Assembly: GCA_022448315.1 (NCBI GenBank)
Contig: JAKVCA010000020.1
Span: forward strand, 62,001-126,000
Reading direction: 5' to 3'
Length of the DNA: 64,000 nucleotides
From: Pirellulaceae bacterium
GTDB taxonomy: Bacteria; Planctomycetota; Planctomycetia; Pirellulales; Pirellulaceae
Of this stretch, positions 8,597 to 16,180 are shown one piece after another. Numbering within the stretch: the stretch's first letter is position 1; every line of letters begins with the position of its first letter. The position numbers were made by a program, and so were the translations under genes. The notes under the pieces were generated by a model. The model did no database searches, was not told the origin of the DNA, and was given only the letters and a program-made list of their open reading frames with translations.

Positions 8597-9652
8597 ATGT
8601 CATTTACACTCGGTGAAATCACTCGTCTGGTCCGTGGCACATGCCATGGTGATCCAAGCTTGATTATCGAAAATGCGGACATCATCCGCGACGCGTCGAG
8701 CGGTTGCATTACCTTGGCTGATAAAGCCGAAATCCTCAACCACCTGCAAGGATCGGAAGCCTCCGCGGTCATTGTGCCTGAAGGCTTGGATGTCCCTGAC
8801 CTCGCGTCCATTGAAGTCAAAGACGTCCATCAAGCATTCGCCCGAGTTGTCGACCTGTTCTATCCGCGCGAATCGGAAGGCGTCTCCGGAATCTCAACAG
8901 CAGCCCAGATCCATCCCTCCGCCCAAATCGGGGATGACGTCACGATTTTTCCCAACGTCTACATCGGCCCGAATGTCACTCTCGGCAACCAAGTGACCTT
9001 GTATCCGGGCGTGAGCGTCATGGAAGGGTGTTCCATTGGCGCCAACACGACCATCTATTCGAATTCGGTCCTTTATGAACTGACAGAAGTTGGATCGAAT
9101 TGCATCATTCACGCAAACGCGACGATTGGGGCATTCGGATTTGGGTACGACAGCAGTCGTGGCCATCACGTCCTGAGTGCTCAATGTGGCTTTGTCCGAG
9201 TCGAGGATCATGTGGATGTCGGTGCCGGGACGACGATTGACCGCGGCACCTATGGCCCCACGGTGATCGGCGAGGGCTCGAAGCTGGACAACCAGGTGAT
9301 GGTGGCTCACAACTGTCGAATTGGAAAACATAATTTACTCTGCTCGCAGGTTGGCATCGCTGGCAGCTGTACCACGGGCGACTACGTCGTCATGGCAGGG
9401 CAGGTGGGCATTGGTGACCATCTCAATATTGGCAGCAAAACGATGCTCGGCGCCAAAGCGGGCGTGATGGCCGATGTTCCCGAAGAGACGATCTTTGTTG
9501 GCATTCCGGCGACGCCCCACCGCGAGCAGATGCAGAAACAAGCGGCGTTGGCGAAGCTACCCGAAATGCGCAAAGAATTTAAACGTCTCCAAAAAGAACT
9601 GAATGACGTTCTGAGTCGCATGCAATCCGCTCCACAAAATGAGGCTGCTTGA
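8597..9652 (+). CDS. lpxD: UDP-3-O-acylglucosamine N-acyltransferase
   Basis: LpxD adds the second acyl chain (from acyl-ACP) to UDP-3-O-acyl-glucosamine in lipid A synthesis. The 351-residue protein has the usual N-terminal uridine-binding domain (1-100), then left-handed beta-helix hexapeptide repeats from about 103 to 315 ('IGDDVTIFPNVYIGPNV' and similar). 'IGAFGFGYD' and 'AGTTIDRGTYG' are family signatures, and H238 in 'VAHNCRIG' is the predicted catalytic base. A helical tail follows (about 320-345, 'MRKEFKRLQKELND'). The ATG at 8597 has GGAAAGGA well placed. lpxI overlaps or abuts its stop codon, so the two are co-transcribed. It indicates that this planctomycete makes lipid A or a relative. 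Confidence 0.96.
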   Translation: MSFTLGEITRLVRGTCHGDPSLIIENADIIRDASSGCITLADKAEILNHLQGSEASAVIVPEGLDVPDLASIEVKDVHQAFARVVDLFYPRESEGVSGISTAAQIHPSAQIGDDVTIFPNVYIGPNVTLGNQVTLYPGVSVMEGCSIGANTTIYSNSVLYELTEVGSNCIIHANATIGAFGFGYDSSRGHHVLSAQCGFVRVEDHVDVGAGTTIDRGTYGPTVIGEGSKLDNQVMVAHNCRIGKHNLLCSQVGIAGSCTTGDYVVMAGQVGIGDHLNIGSKTMLGAKAGVMADVPEETIFVGIPATPHREQMQKQAALAKLPEMRKEFKRLQKELNDVLSRMQSAPQNEAA

Positions 9653-10545
9653 GGCGACTTATGGTGCGAGACGATCCCAACCGAATAGGCCTGGTGGCTG
9701 GATGGGGGCGATTTCCCATCGTCCTTGCAGAGACGCTACGTGCTCAGGGCTACCACGTCACGTGCCTTGGCATCAAAGGCCACGCCGATCCAGTCCTTGC
9801 GGAGATCTGTGATGAATTTGTGCCGGTGGGAATTGCAAAACTTGGCCGTCAGATCCGGCTACTTCGCAATCGCGGCGTAACAAAAGCCACCATGGCAGGC
9901 AAGCTTTTCAAAACCATCCTGTTCAAGAGATTTGCATGGCTGAAACATTCTCCTGACTGGACCTGTGTTCGATATTTTTACCCACTTTTCATTACCAAAA
10001 CACGCACTCGAACCGATGACAGTCTTCTTTTGACCGTGGTTCAAGCGTACGCTGACGCCGGCATTTGTTTCGCCCCCGCCACCGACTTTGCTCCGGAGCT
10101 ACTCGTGAAAACAGGGACACTCAGTCAACGCAAGTTGACCAACTACGAAGCCAAGGACATTTCCTTCGCATGGGATCTCGCCAAGGAAATGGGGCGGATG
10201 GACATCGGTCAAAGCGTGGTGGTCAAAGGGCGAGCCGTCTTGGCAGTCGAGGCGGTGGAAGGGACCGACGAGTGTATTCGACGTGCCGGTCGACTTTGCC
10301 CCTCGGGGGGATTCACCATCGTCAAAGTCGCAAAGCCTCAGCAGGACATGCGTTTCGATGTACCGACAATCGGCCTGGGTACACTTCAAACCATGCATGC
10401 GGCCGGAGGGAGAGTCCTTGCGGTGGAGGCCGACCAGACGATCCTGATTGACCAACAAGAGGTCATGAACTACGCCGACCAGCATGGCCTCACCGTCGTC
10501 GCGATCGATGCTGCGGAGTCTCAGCAGATGAGCCGAGTCGCCTGA
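9649..10545 (+). CDS. lpxI: UDP-2,3-diacylglucosamine pyrophosphatase LpxI
   Basis: LpxI hydrolyses UDP-2,3-diacylglucosamine to lipid X and UMP, replacing LpxH in many bacteria. The product (298 residues from TTG 9649, 294 from ATG 9661) begins with 'RIGLVAGWGRFPIVLAETLRAQGY', the classic DUF1009/LpxI opening. It shows 'TMAGKLFKT', 'DDSLLLTVVQAYADAGI' and a C-terminal domain with 'DVPTIGLGTLQTMHAAGGRVLAVEA'. The TTG start would overlap the lpxD stop in a TTGA junction, while the ATG lies nine bases after that stop; I favour ATG 9661 slightly on codon grounds. It is the second gene of lpxD-lpxI-MEKHLA; its stop overlaps the next ATG (TGATG). Confidence 0.93.
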   Translation: MRRLMVRDDPNRIGLVAGWGRFPIVLAETLRAQGYHVTCLGIKGHADPVLAEICDEFVPVGIAKLGRQIRLLRNRGVTKATMAGKLFKTILFKRFAWLKHSPDWTCVRYFYPLFITKTRTRTDDSLLLTVVQAYADAGICFAPATDFAPELLVKTGTLSQRKLTNYEAKDISFAWDLAKEMGRMDIGQSVVVKGRAVLAVEAVEGTDECIRRAGRLCPSGGFTIVKVAKPQQDMRFDVPTIGLGTLQTMHAAGGRVLAVEADQTILIDQQEVMNYADQHGLTVVAIDAAESQQMSRVA

Positions 10546-11027
10546 TGGACTTCGCCTGTCCCTGGTCAGACCCGACTTGGACCCGCAATACGCAATATCT
10601 GCTCAACTCGTTCAAACACTGGCTCGGTACTGAATTGATCGAGCGTCAGGGCTCACCGCAGCAGCAGGCTGAAACGCTCTTCAAAGCCTCTTCCATTGTA
10701 GTCGCCCATGGCCTGCAGCAAGATCCGATCTTTTTCTATGGAAATCTGGCTGCCCTGCAACTCTGGCACGTCGACTTGCCCTCGTTGCTTGAAATGCCAA
10801 GTCGTAAGACGGCTGAACCCGTACATCGCGATGAGCGTGCACGCCTCTTGAAACTCACCCAAGAGCAGGGATTCGTGGATGACTACCAGGGGATTCGAAT
10901 TGCAACCACGGGCGAGCGATTTTTAATTGAACGGGCGATCGTCTGGAACGTCATGAATGACCAAGATCAACAGGTGGGACAGGCGGCGACTTTCGACCAC
11001 TGGCAGCGATTGGTGGACCGAGCATGA
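10545..11027 (+). CDS. MEKHLA-domain protein
   Basis: A 160-residue cytoplasmic protein that matches the MEKHLA domain over most of its length: 'LFKASSIVVAHGLQQDPIFFYGNLAALQLW', then 'LPSR..AEPVHRDERARLL', then 'YQGIRIATTGERFLIERAIVWNV' with a closing 'GQAATFDHW'. MEKHLA is a PAS-like domain also found at the end of plant HD-ZIP III factors and in many bacterial stand-alone proteins; a sensory role for light, redox or ligand is proposed but unproven. The ATG at 10545 shares a base with the lpxI stop, so it is translationally coupled to lipid A genes. It ends 17 bp before the convergent minus-strand gene. Confidence 0.85.
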   Translation: MDFACPWSDPTWTRNTQYLLNSFKHWLGTELIERQGSPQQQAETLFKASSIVVAHGLQQDPIFFYGNLAALQLWHVDLPSLLEMPSRKTAEPVHRDERARLLKLTQEQGFVDDYQGIRIATTGERFLIERAIVWNVMNDQDQQVGQAATFDHWQRLVDRA

Positions 11028-11043
11028 AGAACCTTGAACAGCG

Positions 11044-11505
11044 TCAAAGTTCTGCCTGCGGCGAACTGGGGTCAATCGACACCAGATCGATCGCAGAATG
11101 CGGCACGAGGTAGAGACCCTCGGTGACCCACTGGATCGCAAGTCCCTGCCCCGGCCAGCCAAGGAGATCGAATAGGGTCGTGAGTTCCGGTAGCGGGCCG
11201 TGGAGTTTGATTTCAACATTCTGCAGACCCTGACGACCATCGATGGCATTTCCCTCCAACCAGTTCCCTGATGCACCATGCGGACGCCAGGTGAAAGAAC
11301 CGTCCCACTCGACGAAGCTTCCTGGCAATTTTTCGACCGCGTTGATGAAGTCTTCGAAAGTCACTGCAAGTTCACAAGCCTGGTCGGCAGGTTCAAGTCG
11401 CCAGCGACTTAACGAATACCCTCGATGCTCGAGATTCTCCACGGGACGAGACTCAGCGGGGGCTGCATGTAAACATAGATGCAGTGGAAAGATGGACGGA
11501 CGCAT
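11044..11505 (-). CDS. Conserved hypothetical protein
   Basis: A 153-residue product from the ATG at 11505 (further in-frame ATGs at 11514 and 11535 are possible, none with a good Shine-Dalgarno). The sequence has 'LHLCLHAAP' near the start, then 'HRGYSLSRWRLEPADQA', 'VEWDGSFTWRP', and a C-terminal 'LLGWPGQGLAIQW'. I do not recognise a named domain, but the pattern (small, Trp-rich, no signal peptide or membrane helix) resembles a short conserved family seen in planctomycetes. It follows cutA on the same strand with a gap of about 175 bp. Function unknown. Confidence 0.65.
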   Translation of the reverse strand: MRPSIFPLHLCLHAAPAESRPVENLEHRGYSLSRWRLEPADQACELAVTFEDFINAVEKLPGSFVEWDGSFTWRPHGASGNWLEGNAIDGRQGLQNVEIKLHGPLPELTTLFDLLGWPGQGLAIQWVTEGLYLVPHSAIDLVSIDPSSPQAEL

Positions 11506-11679
11506 GTTACCCATTTTTCTGTTGTGGAAAGACACCTTGCCTCCCGTGAAGGTCTGGCAGACTTGATCTTGTGCGTTACCGGTGAAATTGCAGGAACGCG
11601 CAACTATCGACCTCTGGGTGCCCGAATTCTCGGAAGCGGCTTAACCGTTTGTGTCCGAAACAGGCCAGACCCCGAAATC

Positions 11680-12024
11680 TTAATCCAACAATTGATCGTT
11701 CAACCAGGATTCGAAGGACGGCGCGACCCTGACAAGGGGCAGGGCAATGAGCTGTGGACATTCATAGGGATGGTTCTCATCGATCCACGTCGCGAGGTCC
11801 GACCACAGCCTTACATGAGATTTTGCAACAAGACTCCACTCACGTCCCTGTTCGATCTGTCCGTTCCAGCGGTAGATGCTTTCAATTTCCGCTTGAATCT
11901 GAACACACGCCGCCAGACGCGTTTCGACCAGCCCCCGTGCGATTTGTCGCGCATCTTTCAAGTGCTCGACCGTAGTTTGGACATGAATCCAAGGGCTTGA
12001 ATGGGAGTCAGGTTCAGCGATCAC
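11680..12024 (-). CDS. cutA: CutA-like divalent-cation tolerance protein
   Basis: A 114-residue member of the CutA family, small trimeric proteins with a ferredoxin-like fold. Family landmarks are 'ARGLVETRLAACVQI', 'IESIYRWNGQIEQGREWSLVAKS', 'IDENHPYECPQLIALPL' and a closing 'FESWLND'. CutA was linked to copper tolerance in E. coli but its molecular role is still unclear. The start is a GTG at 12024 with a strong GGAGG seven bases ahead, which decides the choice. The downstream hypothetical gene is on the same strand. Confidence 0.92.
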   Translation of the reverse strand: MIAEPDSHSSPWIHVQTTVEHLKDARQIARGLVETRLAACVQIQAEIESIYRWNGQIEQGREWSLVAKSHVRLWSDLATWIDENHPYECPQLIALPLVRVAPSFESWLNDQLLD

Positions 12025-12081
12025 ACCAAGGCCTCCGGTTGACTGCTCTCCGGTCTACTTTCTTGCATCCGCGACAGACGA

Positions 12082-13371
12082 CTAGAACGTCAGGCCGCAC
12101 CGAAGCATGAAGGAATCTTCCAGACCAAGTTGGCCGGGTGGCTGGTAGCGATACTCCAGCTGACGATTGAAAACGTACCCAACCTCAAAGAAGCCTCTCA
12201 GTTTCTGCAGTGTCGTCCAGTCAACCCCTGCGTAAATTCGAATGTCGTTGATATCCACCTGATCCGTGAAGCCGCTGACGCGTTTGACCGTCCAGGTTCC
12301 GCCGCCATATTCCCCGCCCAAGTAGACCCACAGGTCAGTGTTCCCATACTGAGTCCACCGCCGCGCGAGTCGTGGTCTTGGGAAATACAGCTCCAAATTC
12401 ACATCCGTATTGGGTTGCCAGAAAAGCCCAAATGCGGGCAGCACCTTGACATTGACCCGATCGAGATACTCCACCCCTAGCTTGGCAGTCATCGTTGGCG
12501 TCAGGGCAAACCGACCGAGACCGGTCCCGGTAAAACGCCAACTGTCCGTGGTGATCGTCGAGAAATCGGAGTAGAGCCCGAAGCGAAAATTGATTTCCCC
12601 TCCGATAGGCCTTTCGGGTGCCGTGGTCCAATCGAAATCCAGAAATGCGCCGTAAGCATTGCCAGGCATGTCCGCAACAAGCTGGGGCGGCGAGGGCCCC
12701 TGCCACAGGGAAAAAATGAATCCGGGTGAGACTTTCAGCGGACGACCACTCGCGAGGAAGTCCGGGTAATTCATCGTCACACCCGTCTCAAAGTCATTGA
12801 TCGCAATATCATTACCCCCACCGCCATTGATCCATGTGTATTTGAATTTCAAATCCTGGAACAAGCTGAGGTAAGGCCCCTCTTCGAATCCGGACAGCGC
12901 GTTGTTGGGCCAATTCCCTACCGTCGGCTGCCAGTTTGGAAACATGGACGGGGGCGTTTGTGGGTAACCCGGGTAACCGGGAGGTGCCGCGTTGGGCGGA
13001 AAAATGGTGGCAGGTGCGGCCCCCGGAAACCCGGTGGAGGGAGGAGGCGATAACACCGAACCGGCGTTGGCAGCTTGCGAAGAAAAGGGATCAAATGCCG
13101 GCTGGGCCGGCGGCGCGATTGTCGGCGTGGTCTGTAAAGTTGTCGTTGACGGAGGTTGCAGGAGATAACCGTTGGTTGACGGTGGGGCCAAAGGCGTCGT
13201 GGTCGTTACCCCATTCTGACTGACAGTCGTAACCGGAGTTGCGGTGGTCGGTGGCATCGGTCCGCCGCCGCTCGCCCCAAAACGGACACGCTGCCCGTAG
13301 ACTGGAGCCGCAATGACCATGAGCGTCACCGCTAGCATTAACATTCGCGGATGAAATTTTATCACCACCAC
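12082..13371 (-). CDS. Secreted proline-rich protein with predicted outer-membrane barrel
   Basis: A 429-residue protein that I cannot assign to a characterised family; it resembles the planctomycete barrel proteins called DUF6268-like. I favour the GTG at 13371 (a second GTG follows) because it supplies the basic n-region before the hydrophobic core; ATG 13344 would give a signal with no charge. Residues 30-150 are low-complexity Pro/Thr/Gln ('PPTTATPVTTV', 'PGYPGYPQTPP'). From about 165 to the end there are alternating amphipathic strands rich in Trp, Tyr and Phe, and the last residue is Phe, typical of a beta-barrel inserted by Bam. Monocistronic and divergent from the FG-GAP gene. Likely location is the outer membrane. 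Confidence 0.7.
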   Translation of the reverse strand: MVVIKFHPRMLMLAVTLMVIAAPVYGQRVRFGASGGGPMPPTTATPVTTVSQNGVTTTTPLAPPSTNGYLLQPPSTTTLQTTPTIAPPAQPAFDPFSSQAANAGSVLSPPPSTGFPGAAPATIFPPNAAPPGYPGYPQTPPSMFPNWQPTVGNWPNNALSGFEEGPYLSLFQDLKFKYTWINGGGGNDIAINDFETGVTMNYPDFLASGRPLKVSPGFIFSLWQGPSPPQLVADMPGNAYGAFLDFDWTTAPERPIGGEINFRFGLYSDFSTITTDSWRFTGTGLGRFALTPTMTAKLGVEYLDRVNVKVLPAFGLFWQPNTDVNLELYFPRPRLARRWTQYGNTDLWVYLGGEYGGGTWTVKRVSGFTDQVDINDIRIYAGVDWTTLQKLRGFFEVGYVFNRQLEYRYQPPGQLGLEDSFMLRCGLTF

Positions 13372-13776
13372 TCAAGACCTCTGTCAAAGACCGCCGATGC
13401 AAATCGATTCCTTGTACGAGTCAATATCAAACCCAATCCATGGGGTCAAGTTCGCCTCGCATCACGCTATCACCGCAGGTATGGCTTACCGGTCATGACC
13501 GCGAGTTTTTCAATCGTAAAGCGAGGCAGGAAGTGGTTTCCCAGCCGACAGGGATATTCGTCGCCAAATGGGCAGGGATGAGTTAACATGGCCGAACGCT
13601 GTTCGGGTCGATGAACGTGAGTGGACACCCCGTCCGCAGGCTCCGACAGCCAAATGAAGTCGTCCACTCGGACTCCACTGAAATCGGGATCTCCTCCCTG
13701 TTCGGTATCCGCGAGTGCGACCATTTTTCTAATCGAAGAGTCGATGCGAGCCACCGACTCTGCTGGAGTCACTCCC
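13372..13776. other. Divergent intergenic region
   Basis: This 405-bp gap separates divergent genes and should hold both promoters. A minus-strand frame covers 13470-13724 (84 codons from an ATG) but has no recognised motif or ribosome-binding site, so I do not call it. No repeats or strong hairpins were seen. Confidence 0.4.
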
Positions 13777-15054
13777 ATGAACCGTAGTCGCACCACCATT
13801 TCGCTTGTTGCGATGGGCGTTTTCGCCGTTCACCACCTCGGCACTTTTGCCGCGGATGACTTTCATCTTCACCGTTTTCACCGTCTGGTACTTACAGACA
13901 CCTATTACTCGGAAGGGATCGGAGCTGGGGATCTCGATGGGGATGGGCAATCTGACATCGTGCATGGACCTTACTGGTTCGCCGCTCCCGATTACGACAT
14001 TCCCAGAGAGATTTATCGAGCGAAGGCACAGCCAAGACAGGCGTATGCAGACAACTTTTTCAGCTGGGTGCATGACTTCAATGGGGACGGCCTCGGCGAT
14101 GTGCTCGTGGTTGGTTTCCCAGGGACACCCGGCTTCATCTATGAGAATCCGGGGCCTGAAGGCTGGGAGCAGCCTTGGCCTAAGCATCAGGTTTTAGATT
14201 CCGTCGCCAATGAGTCACCTCAATTTGTCAATCTCGTTGGAGATCCGCGGCCGGAACTGGTTTTCACCCAGGGAGGCCACTACGGTTTCGCACGCATTCC
14301 TGATCAAGATCCACTCAAACCTTGGACGTTTGAAAAGATCTCTGACCCCATTGCTCCGAATCCGTTTGGCCATGGCTTGGGGATTGGGGACGTCGATAGC
14401 GATGGCCGCGCGGATATTCTGTGCAAAGACGGCTGGTACCAACAGCCCAAGACAGAAGGGGGTGAATGGGAATTTTTCGCCGTCCCATTTGCCGGCCCTG
14501 GCGGGGCAGACATGCACACCTACGACGTCGATGGGGATGGAGACCAGGACGTCATCACAAGTCTCGCGGCTCATGAGTATGGGCTCGCTTGGTATGAGCA
14601 AGTCGAGACGGCGGGTGAACGACGTTTTGTCCAACATCTGATCATGGGCAAACAACCGAATGAGAATGAATACGGGCTGGTGTTCACGGAAATGCACTCG
14701 CTCAAGCTCGCAGATATCGATGGTGACGGCCTGAAGGACATTGTGACAGGGAAGACCTATGGGTCGCATCACAGAGCCAGCCCACTTTGGGATGCCGGTG
14801 CTGTGGTGTACTGGTTCAAACTGCAACGTGACGAAGACGGCATTCACTGGCTTCCCATGTTGGCCGATGAGAACAGCGGGGTCGGTCGTCAACTTGCCGT
14901 TCATGATCTCAACCAGGATGGCTTACCGGACCTGCTGGCGGGTGGCATGAAAGGTGCAAGTGTGCTGATTCATCGTCGTGAATCGGTCGACGAAGCCACC
15001 TATCGAGCAGCCTTGCCCCAGCCAATAAAGGCTTCGGGTGATGACTCGCAATGA
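13777..15054 (+). CDS. Secreted FG-GAP/VCBS repeat protein
   Basis: A 425-residue exported protein. The ATG at 13777 is chosen because a signal peptide ('RSRTTISLVAMGVFAVHH') follows directly; the frame is open further upstream without any signal. At least six FG-GAP-type repeats with calcium-binding D-x-D-x-D-G loops are visible: 'GDLDGDGQSD', 'DFNGDGLGD', 'GDVDSDGRAD', 'YDVDGDGDQD', 'ADIDGDGLKD' and 'HDLNQDGLPD'. These fold as a beta-propeller like the integrin alpha head. Such proteins are common in planctomycetes and usually serve in binding or as non-catalytic propellers; no catalytic residues are evident. It is monocistronic. Confidence 0.88.
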   Translation: MNRSRTTISLVAMGVFAVHHLGTFAADDFHLHRFHRLVLTDTYYSEGIGAGDLDGDGQSDIVHGPYWFAAPDYDIPREIYRAKAQPRQAYADNFFSWVHDFNGDGLGDVLVVGFPGTPGFIYENPGPEGWEQPWPKHQVLDSVANESPQFVNLVGDPRPELVFTQGGHYGFARIPDQDPLKPWTFEKISDPIAPNPFGHGLGIGDVDSDGRADILCKDGWYQQPKTEGGEWEFFAVPFAGPGGADMHTYDVDGDGDQDVITSLAAHEYGLAWYEQVETAGERRFVQHLIMGKQPNENEYGLVFTEMHSLKLADIDGDGLKDIVTGKTYGSHHRASPLWDAGAVVYWFKLQRDEDGIHWLPMLADENSGVGRQLAVHDLNQDGLPDLLAGGMKGASVLIHRRESVDEATYRAALPQPIKASGDDSQ

Positions 15055-15153
15055 AACTTTGATGAACCGCCAAGCTGCCTCACTGAGTGCGGCATGTCGA
15101 TCGGTTCCGCCGAGCTTCAAAACTTCGGACAAATAACCTCTTGCGCTTGTGCC

Positions 15154-15196
15154 ACGAGAGGTCTCGTTCTCAAAGGTTGATTGTTGTGCAACAACC
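15154..15196. promoter_or_regulatory. Two small palindromes upstream of the MotA-like gene
   Basis: ACGAGA-GG-TCTCGT (15154-15167) and TTGTTG-TG-CAACAA (15181-15194) are perfect inverted repeats 13 bp apart, about 125-165 bp before the ATG at 15320. They could be operators or leader hairpins. There is no direct evidence for either. Confidence 0.35.
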
Positions 15197-15319
15197 TCCA
15201 GCATTTGGTATGCTGCCTGTCGATGGGGTTGGTTTTTTATGTCAAACCACGGCGTTCTTGCTTTGCAACATCGTTAAGTTGCGAGCACGTTGCCAAAATG
15301 CTTTGGAGGCTGAGCACCC

Positions 15320-15874
15320 ATGAAGTTTTCGCCCTATCACACGATTGCCACGATCGGCTCGCTATTTATTTTAGCCTACGTGACCGAATTCCGAGCACAT
15401 GCCCTTTTCGATGTAACGGGTAGTCTATGGGTCATCGGGTTAACTTCGCTTTTCCTGCTGTCGGTCTACAAGAAGGATTTTCTATCCTTCATTCCCTACT
15501 CGCTCCTTTGCCTGTTCTGCGCTCCCACATCACCTCAACCGAGGCATGCATCCATCGCGAAAACGGCCGTTCGGACAACCGCTGCCGTCGGGGCGATCGG
15601 CTTAATCGTGGGGATGATTTTTATGTTGGGTGCCCTGAGTGACAACCCCGACGGCGTCGGCGCAGGCATGGCCGTCGCCCTGCTTACGGTCCTTTACGGG
15701 CTGGTCCTTGGTGAATTGTTTTTTGGAATGGTGTACTACGTGAGCTCCCAAGACCCCCCTGCGGGCGATTCTAAGACGAACCTACCGGTGGCTGGATTGT
15801 TGATGGGGTTCCTGAGTTCGATGGCCGGAATCTTAATGCTTTCCTTTGTTCTCTATGCGATCTCAGAAGTTTGA
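15320..15874 (+). CDS. Short membrane protein with a MotA/TolQ/ExbB-like core
   Basis: A 184-residue integral membrane protein with about five or six hydrophobic helices (near 10-26, 34-50, 54-68, 86-106, 114-142 and 155-182). Residues 88-140, 'AVGAIGLIVGMIFMLGAL' then 'LSDNPDGVGAGMAVALLTVLYGLVLGE', closely follow the third and fourth helices of MotA/PomA ('G..G...G....L..L.DP..LG..MAVALLTTLYG'). MotA and ExbB/TolQ form proton-driven motor complexes in the inner membrane. This protein is shorter than MotA (about 250-290 residues), lacks its long cytoplasmic loop, and has no MotB/ExbD partner beside it. It may be a divergent channel component or an orphan paralogue. Start ATG 15320. Confidence 0.55.
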   Translation: MKFSPYHTIATIGSLFILAYVTEFRAHALFDVTGSLWVIGLTSLFLLSVYKKDFLSFIPYSLLCLFCAPTSPQPRHASIAKTAVRTTAAVGAIGLIVGMIFMLGALSDNPDGVGAGMAVALLTVLYGLVLGELFFGMVYYVSSQDPPAGDSKTNLPVAGLLMGFLSSMAGILMLSFVLYAISEV

Positions 15875-16180
15875 GATGGCGTGATATTTCAAGCTTTGAC
15901 TTTGGTTGGATAACCCTTAAGTTGCCGTGGTGCGTCGTGCTCTCGAGTAATGAGACGGCTCACGGACTGAAAACGATGATGGGACGGGGCTGGACTCCGA
16001 GCCCTCATTCAAGGGGCCGATTTTCGCAGGAATTCGACGAAGAATTTGCAATCCCACACTACGTCTCATTACTCGACTCAATTATTGCAAACTTCTTCGA
16101 AGCCGAAAGCGTTCCGAGGATGATAGCGACCTGTCTGGGCAAATCGAATATAATTGAGGAGTCGTGTTCATCGCTGCCTC
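15875..16180. other. Intergenic region carrying an inverted-repeat element
   Basis: The gap contains the 15943-16076 element listed separately and no open frame of note. The end of it must hold the promoter of the DUF1592-DUF1552 operon. Confidence 0.5.
15943..16076. mobile_element. 134-bp element with perfect 15-bp terminal inverted repeats (possible MITE or ncRNA)
   Basis: TCGAGTAATGAGACG (15943-15957) and its exact reverse complement CGTCTCATTACTCGA (16062-16076) bound a 104-bp core with no gene. The trinucleotide CTC lies on both flanks (15940-15942 and 16077-16079) and could be a target duplication. Inside, GGGCT (15987-15991) pairs with AGCCC (16000-16004). Such a layout fits a miniature inverted-repeat element, or a long-stem structured RNA. 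Only one copy was seen in this window. Confidence 0.5.

Noticed and set aside
13470-13724. Minus-strand 84-codon frame in the divergent gap
   Set aside because: No recognised motif, no ribosome site, and it lies in a promoter region; too weak to call.
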